Notes: generated by a model from the letters alone, not told the origin. DNA of 46,485 bases from Nemertoderma westbladi (GCA_032718475.1 JAUCBJ010007380.1:1-46485); one strand, 5' to 3'; shown: positions 1 to 11,985, counted from the stretch's first letter. Made by a program: numbers and translations.

Positions 1-430
1 TAATGATAATAATGATAGAAAATTATGTCAACGCGTTTTATTGGTCAATATGTCAAGACCATTCACTGAAAATTGAATTGATTGAAAAATAAAATGAGTA
101 GATAGGTTTAGAAAAATGCTAAAATTATTTCCGTAAAATCTGAATAAAATTGGCGGGAAATTCAAATTTCTATTTTTTCCTTGAAAAATATCTTAAGAAC
201 TTATAATACATACTGTATATATGCATAATTTAATTTCAATGCCTATATACAAACAAAACTCTTGCAATCCTAGAAAACTGGAGGTGTCTCCAATAAGGTA
301 AAAAGCCCTGCTAAAGTAACACTTGACAGACAGACCCGATGGCTATTAAGAAAAATATGGCTCTAAATTATGTCCAATGGTCTTAAGGTTAATGCTATAG
401 GTTGTCTAACTACATGGCCAGTTCTACCTT
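1..430. other. AT-rich intergenic stretch
   Basis: No reading frame with an animal-like start and no domain is visible. The sequence is AT-rich and carries one copy of the 7-mer TACTGTA near 209, a word that recurs through the window. Confidence 0.6.
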
Positions 431-512
431 TTACCTGAGCCACTAGCTGAATGGTTAGAGCGTCAGACTTCCAACCCGGAGGTCACCAGTTCGATCCCAC
501 CTGGACGTGAAA
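421..512 (+). repeat. tRNA-derived SINE head
   Basis: An A-box-like segment (about 444-462, TAGCTGAATGGTTAGAGCG) and a B-box-like segment (about 488-498, AGTTCGATCCC) are separated by a normal tRNA distance. The middle would place TCC in the anticodon loop. The T-arm stem does not pair as in a working tRNA and I find no 7-bp acceptor stem, so this is read as the head of a tRNA-derived SINE and not a tRNA gene. A second, related copy is split by a retrotransposon at 33361-33373 and 36379-36430, which supports a dispersed repeat. Confidence 0.55.
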
Positions 513-702
513 TCTGTTACTGTCCATCAAAAAGTTATAATAAACTTATCAAGTACTAGATTATTACTTGGGGTATATAATAGGCCTAATATATGATATT
601 CACACGCCGAATGAAGCATTATTTTTCTTCCCACCGTATAATAATGTAATCCGTAATCTACATCGCCAATAATATTAATTGTGCTGCACTTCTATCTTTT
701 AG

Positions 703-2153
703 ACACAACTATCAACAAGGCGGCACGAATTGAGCCGACCGCTATCAACAGTGTTGCAGTAAAACTAAATCACAATCGTAGAAGCGGCTACCCATTTACA
801 CAGGATGTCCGGATTGCAGTCAACTCATTTAGGTGCGGGATGGGTTCCCAGGGTGTTGCTGGGGCGGATATTGGTAACAATGGGGGTGCTGTTGGTGTGG
901 GGTCTGGTGATGATTGTATGGGGAATGGAAAGTATGGTAGCGGTATGGATAGTATTGGATTTCGTGATGGGGTGGGTATGGGTACTATTGGACGTAGTGT
1001 TGCCATGAGTGTACATTGCTCTGGTGTTGGCGTGCGTGCCAATACTTTTTTTGTTGGCAGGGGCAGGGGTGTGCATGGTTCCGGTGTTGGCAGGGGTGTG
1101 CATAGTTCCGGTATTGGCATGGTTGTAAATGGTTCTAATCTTGGCATTGGTGTGAAATCTAGTGTTAGCATGGGTGCCAACGGTATCAGTGTGGTTAGGG
1201 GTGTGCATGGTTATGGTTTTGGCAGGGGTGCTCATTGCTCTGTTGGTACCAATGTATCTGGTCTTGGTGTAGGTTTAAATGTGTCTGGAGCTTGTAGAGG
1301 TTGCAATCGATCTTATCTAGGTATAGGTGGAGGTGCCAATGGTTATAGCAATTTATTTACAATTGGAATGGGTGACAGTAGATCGGGTGTAGGAATGGGT
1401 GCCTATGGGGTTGGTGGTCTGTCTGGCACTGGATCTGGTGTTGCCACGGGCATTTTCGGTGAATATTCTAGAACCCTTCTGGATAGAGCCAGCGGGATCG
1501 ACGTTGGTATCAATAATATGCAGACCCCCTCCGTCCTGGAGTTGAACGACGCTGGTGTTGGGATGGGAATACACGGATGGGGATACCAGATCAACGAACA
1601 CAACATTAACCTACAAATTGACGCCCTCAAACTAGTAGAACTCAAGTCTATGGTCCTGGGATTATCCTACCGGTTGGAAAATCTTATAAATGAAACGTCT
1701 GCTCCGCGATTACAACCCTGCACTACAACCGACTCGATACTGGCACCGATAGTCAGCATAAAAACTAAACCCAGGTTCCCTTCGTTTGCTGAGTGCTTCC
1801 CCGAGCTTCAAAACATTAGTATCGAGAGTTATGGAGTGACGCTAGACAAACTCGAGTCCATCCATCGCTGCCAAGTTGCTGATTCATCGGCTAAGTTTTT
1901 TATGAGGCTATTGGAGTTGGTGTTTGATCCCGAGGAACTCTCGAGTAACACAACCATCGGTAAATCCCTCATTGGTAAGACCCCGTTAGACGTGAATAAA
2001 GTGAACTGGGCCAAGAAAGTCTTGTTTGTATTTAGAAATCCGGGTGCAGGCGAGGATTTAAAAAGAGTCTGGGGGAGTCTGAAAAACATAGTCAACACTC
2101 GTCTTGGCTTTATGTATAAAGGTAAAATAAACTGCCGGAAACCTACAACATAG
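703..2153 (+). CDS. BEN-domain protein, terminal exon, Gly-rich N-terminal half
   Basis: The frame ends at TAG 2151-2153. Its only upstream initiator would be GTG at 681. A pyrimidine-rich tract ending in AG at 701-702 looks like a 3' splice site, so this is read as the last exon (starting at 703, phase with two bases carried) of a gene whose earlier exons are not visible. About residues 45-290 of the open frame are low complexity, rich in Gly, Val, Ser and Asn, with short repeats of the type GVGRGVHGSG. From about residue 365 to 480 the sequence matches the BEN domain layout: a helix with FFMRLLELVF, then LSSNTTIGKS, PLDVNKVNWAKKVLFVF, and a final helix with WGSLKNIVNTR. BEN domains bind DNA or mediate protein contacts in chromatin and transcriptional repression; that role is inferred from the family. 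No close AATAAA follows the stop. Confidence 0.75.
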
Positions 2154-3169
2154 ACCTACACTATGTAGTTCAAAAGAGAAATATTTGAAAAATGGTGTTG
2201 TGGTAATACAGGTGTTATAACATTATTGTAAACCAGACTTGTTCTTCACATGATTTTTTATATTAATTGATAATTATATTTTTATTATTGTCAAGCTAGT
2301 TAAGTAAATAACCTTACCAGTAGGTATGCAAGGACCAAAGTACAGTATGTACAAAACTAAAAAGCAACTGGACCTAACGGTTGCAATTAGTGATCATCTG
2401 ATGGTAGTCAGCTGACCGGTAGGTTTCGCCTCATGAAGGAACGCATTCATTATCTGTAGGCCAAGCCAAGAGAAGACATTTAGAGTATGAAGTCCCAAAG
2501 GGAGAAGGACTGGGCAATGAAACAAAGATATACCAGTAACTATCCACTGAGAAGCAGACCACAAACTTGCACCAATTACGCATCTGCTTATTGATAATGG
2601 GCCGGTGTGTGCGAATATAATAAATTTCAAGCTTTTGCAGAACAGGCAACAATGGGTGCATGCAATTACTATGTAATGTTTAAATTGCTCGCGCCAGTCA
2701 GTCAGCCAACGTGTATTGGGCTCACAACAATGGCGAGCGAGCCTAATACACGTTGGCTGTACTGCGACTGCTGCGGTGTATGACCAGATTACACTCTATC
2801 TGGGGTGATGCTCCTGTAGGCTTCTCATAGAATATCAGTGGATCCGAGGCCCACTCTGACAGACTTTGCAAAGCAAATTCTATATACAGATACAGACTTG
2901 AAAGGGATATTTGGACTTGAGAGAAACGAAATTGCGACAATTATGAAGAACCGGGAAGCCTGGAAGGGTCTCATTTCCACTGTCTGAGTTCGCTCGACCT
3001 AGTAGTAATATTTTCCCGTGTATTAGTTGTTAGTAACTAATCTTAGTAACTAATCTAGCTGGGGAGCTAGTTGGTAATGACATCAATAAAGATAATATGT
3101 GGATACTGTAATCGCATTTTAAAGGAATAAAAGAAATGCAATGGGAGAGCGATTATGAAGATATTTCAG
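2154..3169. other. intergenic, no gene seen
   Basis: Short overlapping minus-strand frames at 2394-2940 lack domains and consistent splice sites. The only clear structure is the hairpin at 2702-2759, listed separately. Confidence 0.5.
2702..2759. repeat. short inverted repeat (20-bp arms)
   Basis: The arms at 2702-2721 and 2740-2759 pair with about one mismatch (left arm CAGCCAACGTGTATTGGGCT) around an 18-nt loop. It could be the end of a foldback element; no flanking target duplication was recognised. Confidence 0.7.
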
Positions 3170-3269
3170 AATTTAATGTGTATTTTAAAGTCTCCCACTT
3201 CAAAAGGGCTCCTTTTATTAATTTAATGTGTAATTTAAAGTCTCCCACTTCAAAAGGGCTCCTTTTATT
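3170..3269. repeat. tandem duplication, 50 bp x 2
   Basis: Two adjacent 50-bp units (3170-3219, 3220-3269), nearly identical and differing at about one base, each contain CTCCCACTTCAAAAGGGCTC. They look like a recent local duplication. Confidence 0.85.
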
Positions 3270-4100
3270 CGTTGTCAATTTTCACGTTCGAAGAACATCA
3301 GCAACATCGCTTGGGGGATTTTAATCTTACATAAAATATCACTGAGTAGATTTCGTTGGGTCTATCATTTGGGATTCGTTGGGTTCGAAATCATACCAGG
3401 ATTCGTGTGTGCATCTTTAGTTGATAATATCTACCTCCCCTTCTGTCACCACATCTCCGGGCTCGACCAGGGTTCCTGCTGACGATAAACCACTCGATGG
3501 TTGGGTATGGATCCCAGAGGTGTGTAGATAATGAAAGAATGATTTTGGGGTTGAGTTGTATATTAGTTCTTAATACCAATAAATTATCTCAACTACATCG
3601 AGCACAACGTACTTCACCAATAACACCAATAAGTCAAATACACCAAAGGGGTTTGGTGATACTTGATGTAGACTAATTTGGTAGCACTAATTAAGTATAT
3701 AATGTATATGTATGTGCAAATGTAACACTAACTAACACTGGAAAATAGGCAATTAAAGTTAAAGTATACACTACACATAAGAATGAAACTACACCAAATA
3801 CACCACCGTTAAATATACCAATATTAATAACATCTGACTATTCTGTAGTTAACACCTTGTACCAAATCACAAGCTGCAAAAGGCCTTTCAGAGTTCATTG
3901 TCCCCTTATTGTACTAATATAACCTCCACATGTTATCATTGCAAATTAATGGGCCTTTAGGTAATATTAATATGCAGCATTTAGTCATTCACACACTATA
4001 CCGTTTGTTCATTCTCTATCAATGTATCCAAATGGATAAGCTCTTCTGCTGCATCATATATCATGCCGTTCATGTCCAAGGTCATCTCTCATCTAAAATC
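3270..4100. other. intergenic, no gene seen
   Basis: AT-rich sequence with several CACCAA-rich stretches near 3600-3820. No supported gene. Confidence 0.5.
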
Positions 4101-4103
4101 TTG

Positions 4104-4209
4104 TTATCCATACCCTACCCCACCAACCCCCCCCCCCCCCCACCACCCCCCTCCCCCCCACCACCCTCCCCACCACACCCCCCCCCCCACCCACCCATCC
4201 CCACCACCC
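4104..4209. repeat. C-rich low-complexity tract
   Basis: About 100 bases made almost only of C and A on the plus strand, including a run of 15 C at 4127-4141. Read as protein it gives an artificial poly-proline frame. Confidence 0.9.
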
Positions 4210-4379
4210 CATTAGGTAGTTAAGAGTTACTTACTAGCGTTGCTATAAAACTATGTCCCTACCACTTTATATACAGAAATTACAGTGTTATCTTACTACT
4301 GTCTGCGAATTTATTTTGTGGAAAAATAAACTTTTTTATCTTATCTATCTTATACTGGTTTAATTTTATCACCCACAGA

Positions 4380-4395
4380 CCCCCCCCCCCCCCCC
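4380..4395. repeat. poly-C run (16)
   Basis: Uninterrupted run of 16 C. Confidence 0.95.
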
Positions 4396-7300
4396 ACAAA
4401 TAGAGTAGGGGGCCGAAAGTTGGGACTGCCTGGCGCCCAAAATTCCATAATCCGCACCTAATACAGTCACTAGATAGATAACAGGTAAATAAACATTATT
4501 ACATATAACCAGTAACTAATAATGGTAATAAGAGATTGTGTAGTTAGTACAGGCTCCAACCTATGACCCCAGATGAATTTTTATACAATGGAGCTATCCC
4601 ACATATATGTTTAGTATAATGTAATCTCTTCCTTATACAGATTTTCACTTATACCATATATAATATACTACAGTTGTGATAGGATTTTGGCGCAGCCTAT
4701 TGCTGCTAGAATCTTTCCAAATAAAAACTGTATCGGGATCTGTTGAGCGCGTATCCATGCAGTATATAACGGGTCCGGATGTGTGGGTCTTGTTAAAATA
4801 TGTTAGTAAATATTCCAACATTTATTCGTTCCAGGTAGGGCTGATATGTGAATATATACTTTTCCAATAAATGAATAAACCAGTAATGCACCGGTAAAAG
4901 TATTAAAAAACGCCATGTCTAAGCTTGTGATCCGGGGAAAGAGGACATTACAATCCGGAGGGATATAAAGTGCACCTTGAACTAATTTGGTGAAAAATAT
5001 CAAACATAGAATAACAATTGTTCAAAGTTGTTGTAAAATTGTTCAAAACGTATTTTAACCGTAACCAAAGCTTTGTCCGTCCGTGACTTTCAATCTGTAA
5101 AATATCGATGCAGAGCTCACTCTTGGAAAATGTTGGCACTGCGAACACTACTGTTTCTTTCTTGTCTGGACAGGGGTGGTACCATGCAGGCAAGCAAGAC
5201 AGCTCTTAGGAATACTAGTACAGGTACTCCAATCGTGATCTGCGCCATTGGCTTTGCTGAAAACAAACTCAAACTCTGCTGCTGTCCTCTCAAAAACGGT
5301 CCAAAAAGGGCCACCAAGAACCCAGTTATTGTCACAATCCACAAAACGTTTGGGCGTAAATCTCACACCGAAGTAATCTATTAAAATGACAAGGTCACAC
5401 AATGTGGGTTCCTTTTATACAAAAAATTCCTGGTTATTCCAGGAAGTACTCAGAAGTTCACCCCAAACTGTCAGTCAAACATAATTAATATCAGGATTGG
5501 CTGAAACCAAAAACAATATCTCTCGTGAATGGCTGAATCGGAGGTTGTATCAACAAAATTAATTATCACCTCAATCAAAGGGCGGTATTTTCGGAGTTTC
5601 CGTTAAACCCATGTTAACTGTGCACGTGAACGTGATAAAACACAATGGCCCCCAACACAATTAGATTCACCTTCAAACCATCAGCCGCCATACATTATTA
5701 ACCAACTTCCACTCTCCTTACCCGGGCCATGTCCTTATTCGATAAAAGTTAATTAATTCAACTGCATTACTATATAAGCCACTATATTATACTGCCGTAA
5801 GCCTCACGGTTTATTGGCTAGCTATCAATTAACTGTGGCTTCAAGAATGGAAGTGGTTGGTTCCCCATTATCCAATAATATTGTATCTGAATAATATCTG
5901 TAGTTAAACCCGTGGTGAATGAATGTCAAATTTACAATTAATGTCTTGGGAAGCACATTGGGTTTTTTAAATTTGAAGCTTCAAACTCCAATTCAGTATA
6001 GATATGGGACATTAAAAACAAGCGCGAAATCGCACAAAGGTCCGCGTCTGCTACTACTAACGCATGAACCTTCCTCCTTGAGGAATGGCTTACTACCAAT
6101 TTTACAACCAAAAAATTCCTGAAAGTGGGATTGAAATCGGTACCTAGAGATTTCAAGTCCAAAGCTCTACCAAGGTCTCACTACACAGACCTTAAAATTT
6201 GGGTAGACTTCTCCAAACAGTTGCGCTCGTTTTTTAGAGGGTCTTAAACATAGCAATGGAGGAAATTACCATAGCAACAACCCTTATAGTAGATATGACG
6301 AGATAAAATTTATGGAAGATTACTATTTTGGATATGAAGAATTTAATGGCATATTTAGATTTTTGAAAGTTTGGTTTTGTTTACTTTGTCAACAATTCTG
6401 ACGTTATTATTATTGCTATTGTTATTATACTATGGTCGTTTTACAAAGGGGGGTGGGTGTGTCCGAAGCAAATATCAGAATATATAACTAGCCATAGTAT
6501 AATTATAATTGCTCGCTAAGATGGCTTGCAGCTTCTGCTGCACGAAGGCCCCGCCACACTCGTGTATTTATTAATTTCCTAGAATAAACCAGAATCTTCT
6601 AGAATCCTCTATAAACGTATTGCTGTATTAGGCCGCGTCACACTAATGAGTCAAAGTGAAAAGTCGTAAAAGACATCACATGAAATTTAATTTTTTCTAG
6701 CATGCCCTTATGTATATTATACAGTATTATATAATGTATTATTATTTATTATTTCTAGCTATATTTATTTTCTTTGGACTTAGACTTTTGAATTTGACTT
6801 CGACTCGGTAGTCTGAACGCGGCCTTAAGTGGTGCATCCTGAATACATCAGTATTCTAGAAGTCATCGATATTAACTGGAATATTATTATTCTAGAATCT
6901 GAGTTTATTTTGTTCAGAACACTTATGGACATTAGTATAGATATTTCAGGGCTTTTCTAGCCAAAACGCATGTCATTCCCTTCACCATTTGTAGTACACA
7001 TACAGTTGTTACACATAAGGACAGATAAAATGCTCTTCCCCAGTTCATTTCTTTGATAAGGAAGAGTTCGAACTCTTTGAGATTCGCTCTGCAAATAATA
7101 TATTACAAAACATGAAATCAATGAACAAATATTATTAATAAAATATATTAAATAAAGTTTATTCTGTTACAATTCTACCAAAAATAAGGAGAAAAACATG
7201 TTTTGGTCGAGAGAAAAATTTTTCGATAACTTGGATATTACACTTTCTTATTATTCTTATATTGACCCAGGGAAATGTGAAAAATACTATCGGTAGAAAT

Positions 7301-7640
7301 TATCAAATTTTATCACATTCGTCATGTAATTTAGAAAAATATATATGAACTATTGTAACATACGAATAGGAATAATGTAATATTTGTTTTAGTAGACTAA
7401 TTTTAGCATCTCGAATGCAGAATTTCCATTTCTTTTGTAACACTCAGAAGAAAATAATAATATAAAATATTGACTATATTGACTATATTATACTGTATAT
7501 ATACAGTAACACTAATTTAGTAATGCAAAACTTGTTTTTGTTGTGATAGTGTCCCTACTATAATGCATATCACTATAATAAATACAATTAAGTTAAGTGA
7601 TACAAGGAATACAATGGCAGCATCATTAATCTCCACCTGT
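4396..7640. other. mostly non-coding; 3' flank of the lectin gene at the right end
   Basis: No domain-bearing frame was found. The minus-strand block at about 5110-5370 has a plausible acceptor and donor, but no frame I recognise. Three TTCTAGAA palindromes lie at 6597, 6854 and 6890. A minus-strand AATAAA at 7158-7163 is the nearest candidate poly(A) signal for the lectin gene, about 480 bases beyond its stop. Confidence 0.5.
7158..7163 (-). terminator. candidate poly(A) signal of the PAN/F-lectin gene
   Basis: AATAAA on the minus strand, the first canonical hexamer I see downstream of the stop codon at 7644-7646. It is assigned by position only. Confidence 0.3.
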
Positions 7641-7643
7641 AAA

Positions 7644-7850
7644 TTAAGCGCCAAAGATATAAACCATGACTTCGCAGACATGTAGAGTTTCGTCATTATC
7701 ATTGAAGAGAACAAGGTACCGACCAACATTACCAACACAATTGATGACAGTAAGTTGCGGTGTTCCTTGGGTGATTGTACCACATGGTACTTCTGCACTG
7801 GAGCTAATACCGTTCAAGAATGTTATGTCATTGCTGTTGGTCGCGTACAC
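7644..7850 (-). CDS. PAN/F-type lectin gene, exon 5 (end of lectin domain)
   Basis: This is the last coding exon of the mosaic lectin. It starts after a TTTACAAAAG acceptor (first exon base 7850, phase 0) and ends at TAA (7644-7646). The 68 residues carry the second half of an F5/8-type C, fucolectin-like fold: VPCGTITQG (the conserved CG), then GRYLVLF, then LHVCEVMVY, which matches the C-terminal strand of F-type lectins (GRYV...LxLCEVEVY). It joins in frame to exon 4 at 12576. An overlapping frame beyond the stop encodes a hydrophobic tail (see Findings). Exact sugar specificity cannot be read from this sequence alone. Confidence 0.8.
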   Translation of the reverse strand: MYATNSNDITFLNGISSSAEVPCGTITQGTPQLTVINCVGNVGRYLVLFNDNDETLHVCEVMVYIFGA

Positions 7851-8544
7851 CTTTTGTAAAATAAATAATAATGATTCGGCTACAGGTAATAAATTTGAAA
7901 ACCCATTTATACTGATATAATTCTATGTTTTAGAGGTGGATATACGGATATATTCTGTGACCGGATTCCAGTTGGCAAGTGGATCCCGACCGGTGTTTGT
8001 GTGTGTCGATACGCGTCGCCGCGTCCGCCTAGTGTGATTCAAGGGACTGAAAGGACAAAGGCCGGTGTAACAATAACACAGAGTTTCGTTTATCGTATTG
8101 ATCATGTTGTCTGATATATAAGTACCGGTAAAACAGCACGATCAGCATTGCACAATAATAGCAGTAACGACGACGGTTAAAACCGTTTGACTCCTACACT
8201 GGTTAATAGCCAACTGAATCATAATTAACACCGAGTAACAGTTATATAGATATTGCATGGAAGATTACACATACTACGTCTACTTTGTCAACCTACCAAT
8301 AGATGACCGCTAATTGATTGTGTGCCGCCCCACCATTGGTTGGTTTACTCTTTGGCCACACCATATCTCCTCTGGCCCTATGCTAGCTTCTCCCTGAGAT
8401 GTGTTTGCGTCTTCTCCAAGCTGGCATTATTGCCCCGTTCCCTTCTGGTATGCAATATTACTTTTGTGTGATATTTCATACTTGGTTGTGATTCGTAAAT
8501 CACAATTCCCCATTTTCTTACTAATGGAAACGCTAACATATCCA

Positions 8545-8670
8545 CCTGAAGCAAAAGGGTATATCTTTTGCGTATACAGTAGGTATACTGTAGCCTACAT
8601 AGAGGCTACATGTAGGTAGGTGTAGCCTACATGTAGATGCACGTGTAGGGTGAATGTAGGTAGGTGTAGT
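8545..8670 (+). repeat. minisatellite-bearing repeat, copy A (interrupted)
   Basis: It begins with a GAAGCAAAAGGGTATA-like segment and continues into TAGCCTACATAGAGGCTACA and CTACATGTAG units. The same order of words occurs on the opposite strand at 12020-11765. The copy is interrupted at 8670 by the hAT-like element and resumes at 10280-10300 (CCCATAGATA, matching the CCCATATATA continuation of copy B). Confidence 0.7.
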
Positions 8671-8955
8671 CATGGCCGGCGCCAGGATTTTTCTTGGGGG
8701 GTGCAGATGTTGAAAAAGCGGACCTTTTTTGTTACCATCGAAACAAAATATTACACATTGCTGCATTGCACCGGTATCAGTTTAGGCCGCTAACCTAGAA
8801 AACTTTACACTTTGTATCAGATAGTTAGAAAAAGTTAGAGTGAACCTATTAAATGATATGATTAAATGATACTAAATTATGGACGCAATAAAAATTCATC
8901 CCTCTCCAGGGGAAATTCCGACACAAATAAAGTCTGATTACTCTCAAAAATAAAA

Positions 8956-9063
8956 CTGTAACCTGTACTATTGTGTTTAGTTTATTGTTGTGGTTAAAAT
9001 AACGTGCCACTGTAACCTGTTCACTTGTGTTTAGTTTATTGTTTTGGTTAAAATAACGTGCCA
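8956..9063. repeat. tandem duplication, 54 bp x 2
   Basis: Two 54-bp units starting CTGTAACCTGT at 8956 and 9010, followed by the start of a third at 9064. They lie inside the hAT-like element. Confidence 0.8.
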
Positions 9064-9462
9064 CTGTAACCTGCTCCTTTCCCTAAATTGAGAATTTAAC
9101 ATTGAGGCGGGACATGAATTCGCCAAGGCGGGTTTTGCGTTTCCCTCCTGTCTCCAACGAAGTATTTTGATTTTGATATAATAAACCCACCAGTATTCTA
9201 ACTTATACTGTGAAATACTTCTAACACATTCAAATTAATAAATTTGAAAAATACTTAAAAATCTTACTTAAAAAATATTTAATTCAACAATATAACAACC
9301 TAGACTTTAATTTGGTTGAACAAATGGTTGATTACTGCAGACTGATACCGGAATATTGGATGGAGTGAGTAAAACGGAATAGGTGATTTTAATTAGATCG
9401 GATTTTAATCAACCTTGATTTAACCCTATCTGGCCCGGGCTATTTTACAACGTAATTGGCCC

Positions 9463-9477
9463 GGGGGGGGGGGGGGG
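9463..9477. repeat. poly-G run (15)
   Basis: Uninterrupted run of 15 G inside the hAT-like element. Confidence 0.95.
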
Positions 9478-10479
9478 TCATTTAAGATCTTGGCTCATAA
9501 ATTAGAATTTTGATGGTATGCAACCATCATTTTTGGTGCTACAGTATTTTGGTCCCCCAGGACGAAACGTAAGTAAAAATGTTAAACTAAACAATTTTGT
9601 GTTTGTTTTGATAATTCTGAATGTATACGGGTTTTCGAGGTCGCTGATCACGATGAAACTAGTTATAAATATTTATGGTAATTCAAACCCAGAAATTTGA
9701 TTTGATGGTTGGTTACGGTACCGTACCCATGCAGCTAAACTTAGATTTTAGGCAATCGCATTTTACAGCCTATAATAAATAATTCAGGAAAATCGGCTGA
9801 TTATAACAAAATCAAACCAGCTATTTAGTATAAAAGTATACAGGAAGTAGGACAGTACTGGTGGTCTGGTATTGCTACCAGTAGTATACTAAGGTTGAAT
9901 TGAATTGCCGACCTATTGTCTGTTAGTTGCTTGTTGCTGCTACCTGTACTAAACACTAAACCGAAAGTAAATGAACTAAACATTGAAAATATATAAATAA
10001 CTTGCAGGTAATGTAATAGAGGTGTAGTGCAGTAGTGTGTAGTGGTATCGGTATGATGTTCACTGTTGACAGCAAGTAATACCAGAACACCCAGTAATAT
10101 AAATGGACAGAAATCTGATTAGAATAAGATTCAAGTGACTGTGTGTTCTTTTGGTTTAATAATTACACAAAAAATTTTGTATTAGTCCACAATGAAAATA
10201 TATTCGTCCAATTGCGGACCTTTTCTCACTTTTTGGGGGGTGCAGCTGCACCCCTTGCACCCCATTGGCGCCGGCCATGGGTGTAGTCCCATAGATATTA
10301 ATGTAATTTATGTGTCAACTTGCAGTAACATGATACACGCGGTCGTCAATCAAGATGTAATGGCAATCTCTGATCTCCACGGTACAATACGGTACATCAA
10401 CCTGCAGACCTGTCTGCTGTCAGACAACAGGCAACAGGTTTTACTACATACTGTATAAACAGCAAACATCGCGTTCTGG

Positions 10480-10559
10480 TTATTAATATTTATGACGAGT
10501 AACAGTCTTGAGCCACGGTGCCACGGCTAAAGTCCCTTACTCGTCATAAATATTAATAA
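10480..10559. repeat. perfect hairpin, 23-bp arms
   Basis: The arm at 10480-10502 (TTATTAATATTTATGACGAG then TAA) is the exact reverse complement of 10537-10559, around a 34-nt spacer that is much richer in G and C. It looks like a miniature foldback element. It lies 200 bp from the hAT-like element, within the lectin intron. Confidence 0.9.
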
Positions 10560-11572
10560 TTTGAGTATGGTTACGCCACGAAAGGCATCGTTCCATTAGA
10601 TTAACTCGATCTGATTTATATGTTTATTGAGTAACCTAAACAGCCATCATCGCGGGGACTACAGGACTACTGTATAGGGCCTAGTCTACCAGCAACTCAG
10701 ACCCCCTATGCCCCTCTTTATCAAACGTACAGGCGTACACCCCCATGGGACTTGAACACTACTTCAGCATTGAAATGTTTTGGATGTTTTGTTTTGAAAG
10801 TAAAAATATAGAAGTCTGGAAGTTTTGTTTGTTTTAATTTTTCAGACAGTCACATCCCACCAACCAACAGTCCCTTCCCACTCCCGCGGACCACTGTTTC
10901 ATTATAGAGTATTCCCATCTCAATGATGGGGATTAATAAGTAATCCGATGGGATTCAAATCCCATCTCGAAGTAACAGCAAAACAATAACATGAAAGTCA
11001 ATAGCTTTACAGTTATATTTTATTGCATTGAAAATTAAAAGAAAGAAGAAGTTAAATTGCATATCCATTAAAATATCATGAAATTGATACGGCAGTTTAC
11101 AGTAGATTAAAACGGCCACAGCAAGATTTATAAAATGAAGAATAAGTAAAATCAACACACAATATTATCAATGACATTGACAATGACATAATTTAATAAA
11201 CAAATATTATAAATAAAATATCTACTAACAATAATTAATACATCAGATATAAATACATCAGCGACTACATCGCCACTGGTTCAGTCTATCAGTCTGGTAT
11301 CATTGTTAGCGTTATGTTGAATCACCCACTCATCCTCAGACCCTCATGACGAGCGTTAACCCTAACCGTTGGTCGATTCCTCCTTGACTGGAAACTTCAG
11401 GTTCGGCCCATACAAAGTCATTATCCTCCAGGCCTGAACCAACATGATCATAAGATCTACAGTCTGACAGTATGTCTCGGTATATCGTTCAGTCGTTTTC
11501 TTCCTTTGTCAGAACCGTAGTATTGATTGGCTCCGCCTCGTCGGTATTCCGGCTTGTTTTTAAAGACCTACC

Positions 11573-11985
11573 TACACCTACCTACATTCACACTACACAT
11601 GCATCTACATGTAGGCTACACATACCTACATGTAGCCTCTATGTAGGCTACACATACCTACATGTAGACTCTATGTAGGCTACACATACCTACATTTAGC
11701 CTCTATGTAGGCTACACATACCTACATGTAGCCTCTATGTAGGCATTATATACCTACATGTAGGCTCTATATATATGGGACTAGACCTACTTACATTCAC
11801 CCTACACATGCATCTACATGTAGGCTACACATACCTACATGTAGCCTCTATGTAGGCTACACATACCTACATGTAGCCTCTATGTAGGCTACACATACCT
11901 ACATTTAGCCTCTATGTAAGCTACACATACCTACATGTAGCCTCTATGTAGGCTACTCATACCTACTATGTAGGCTATACCTCTA
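11573..11985 (-). repeat. minisatellite-bearing repeat, copy B (expanded)
   Basis: About a dozen units of roughly 31-32 bp built from CTACATGTAG, CCTCTATGTAGG and CTACACATAC words, opposite in orientation to copy A. An internal non-repeat block (about 11765-11810: GGGACTAGACC, then ACATTCACCCTACACATGCA) shows the region to be a duplicated array. The GAAGCAAAAT end lies near 12001-12012. Confidence 0.85.

Larger units (their letters stand above)
8671..10279. mobile_element. non-autonomous hAT-like DNA transposon (1,609 bp)
   Basis: A perfect 14-bp terminal inverted repeat (CATGGCCGGCGCCA at 8671-8684 and its complement at 10266-10279) is bounded on both sides by the same 8 bases, GGTGTAGT (8663-8670 and 10280-10287). 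Eight-base target duplications are typical of the hAT superfamily. The related repeat at 11765-11810 (opposite strand) shows the uninterrupted site with one copy of this octamer region. No transposase frame is present inside, so it depends on a source element elsewhere. It contains a 54-bp tandem duplication and a poly-G run. Confidence 0.8.

Noticed and set aside
437-511. Functional tRNA-Gly gene
   Set aside because: A and B boxes are present, but the T-arm does not pair properly and no 7-bp acceptor stem forms. A second diverged copy points to a SINE.
788-1235. Minus-strand open frames of 130 and 136 codons opposite the BEN gene
   Set aside because: They are mirror images of the Gly-rich repeat. 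Their products are Pro/Thr/His-rich repeats with no domain.
3930-4223. 97-codon proline-rich frame
   Set aside because: Its C-terminal part is translation of a poly-C tract.
5117-5402. Minus-strand exon with acceptor at about 5371 and donor near 5118
   Set aside because: The splice sites look fair, but three overlapping frames compete and none matches a family I know.
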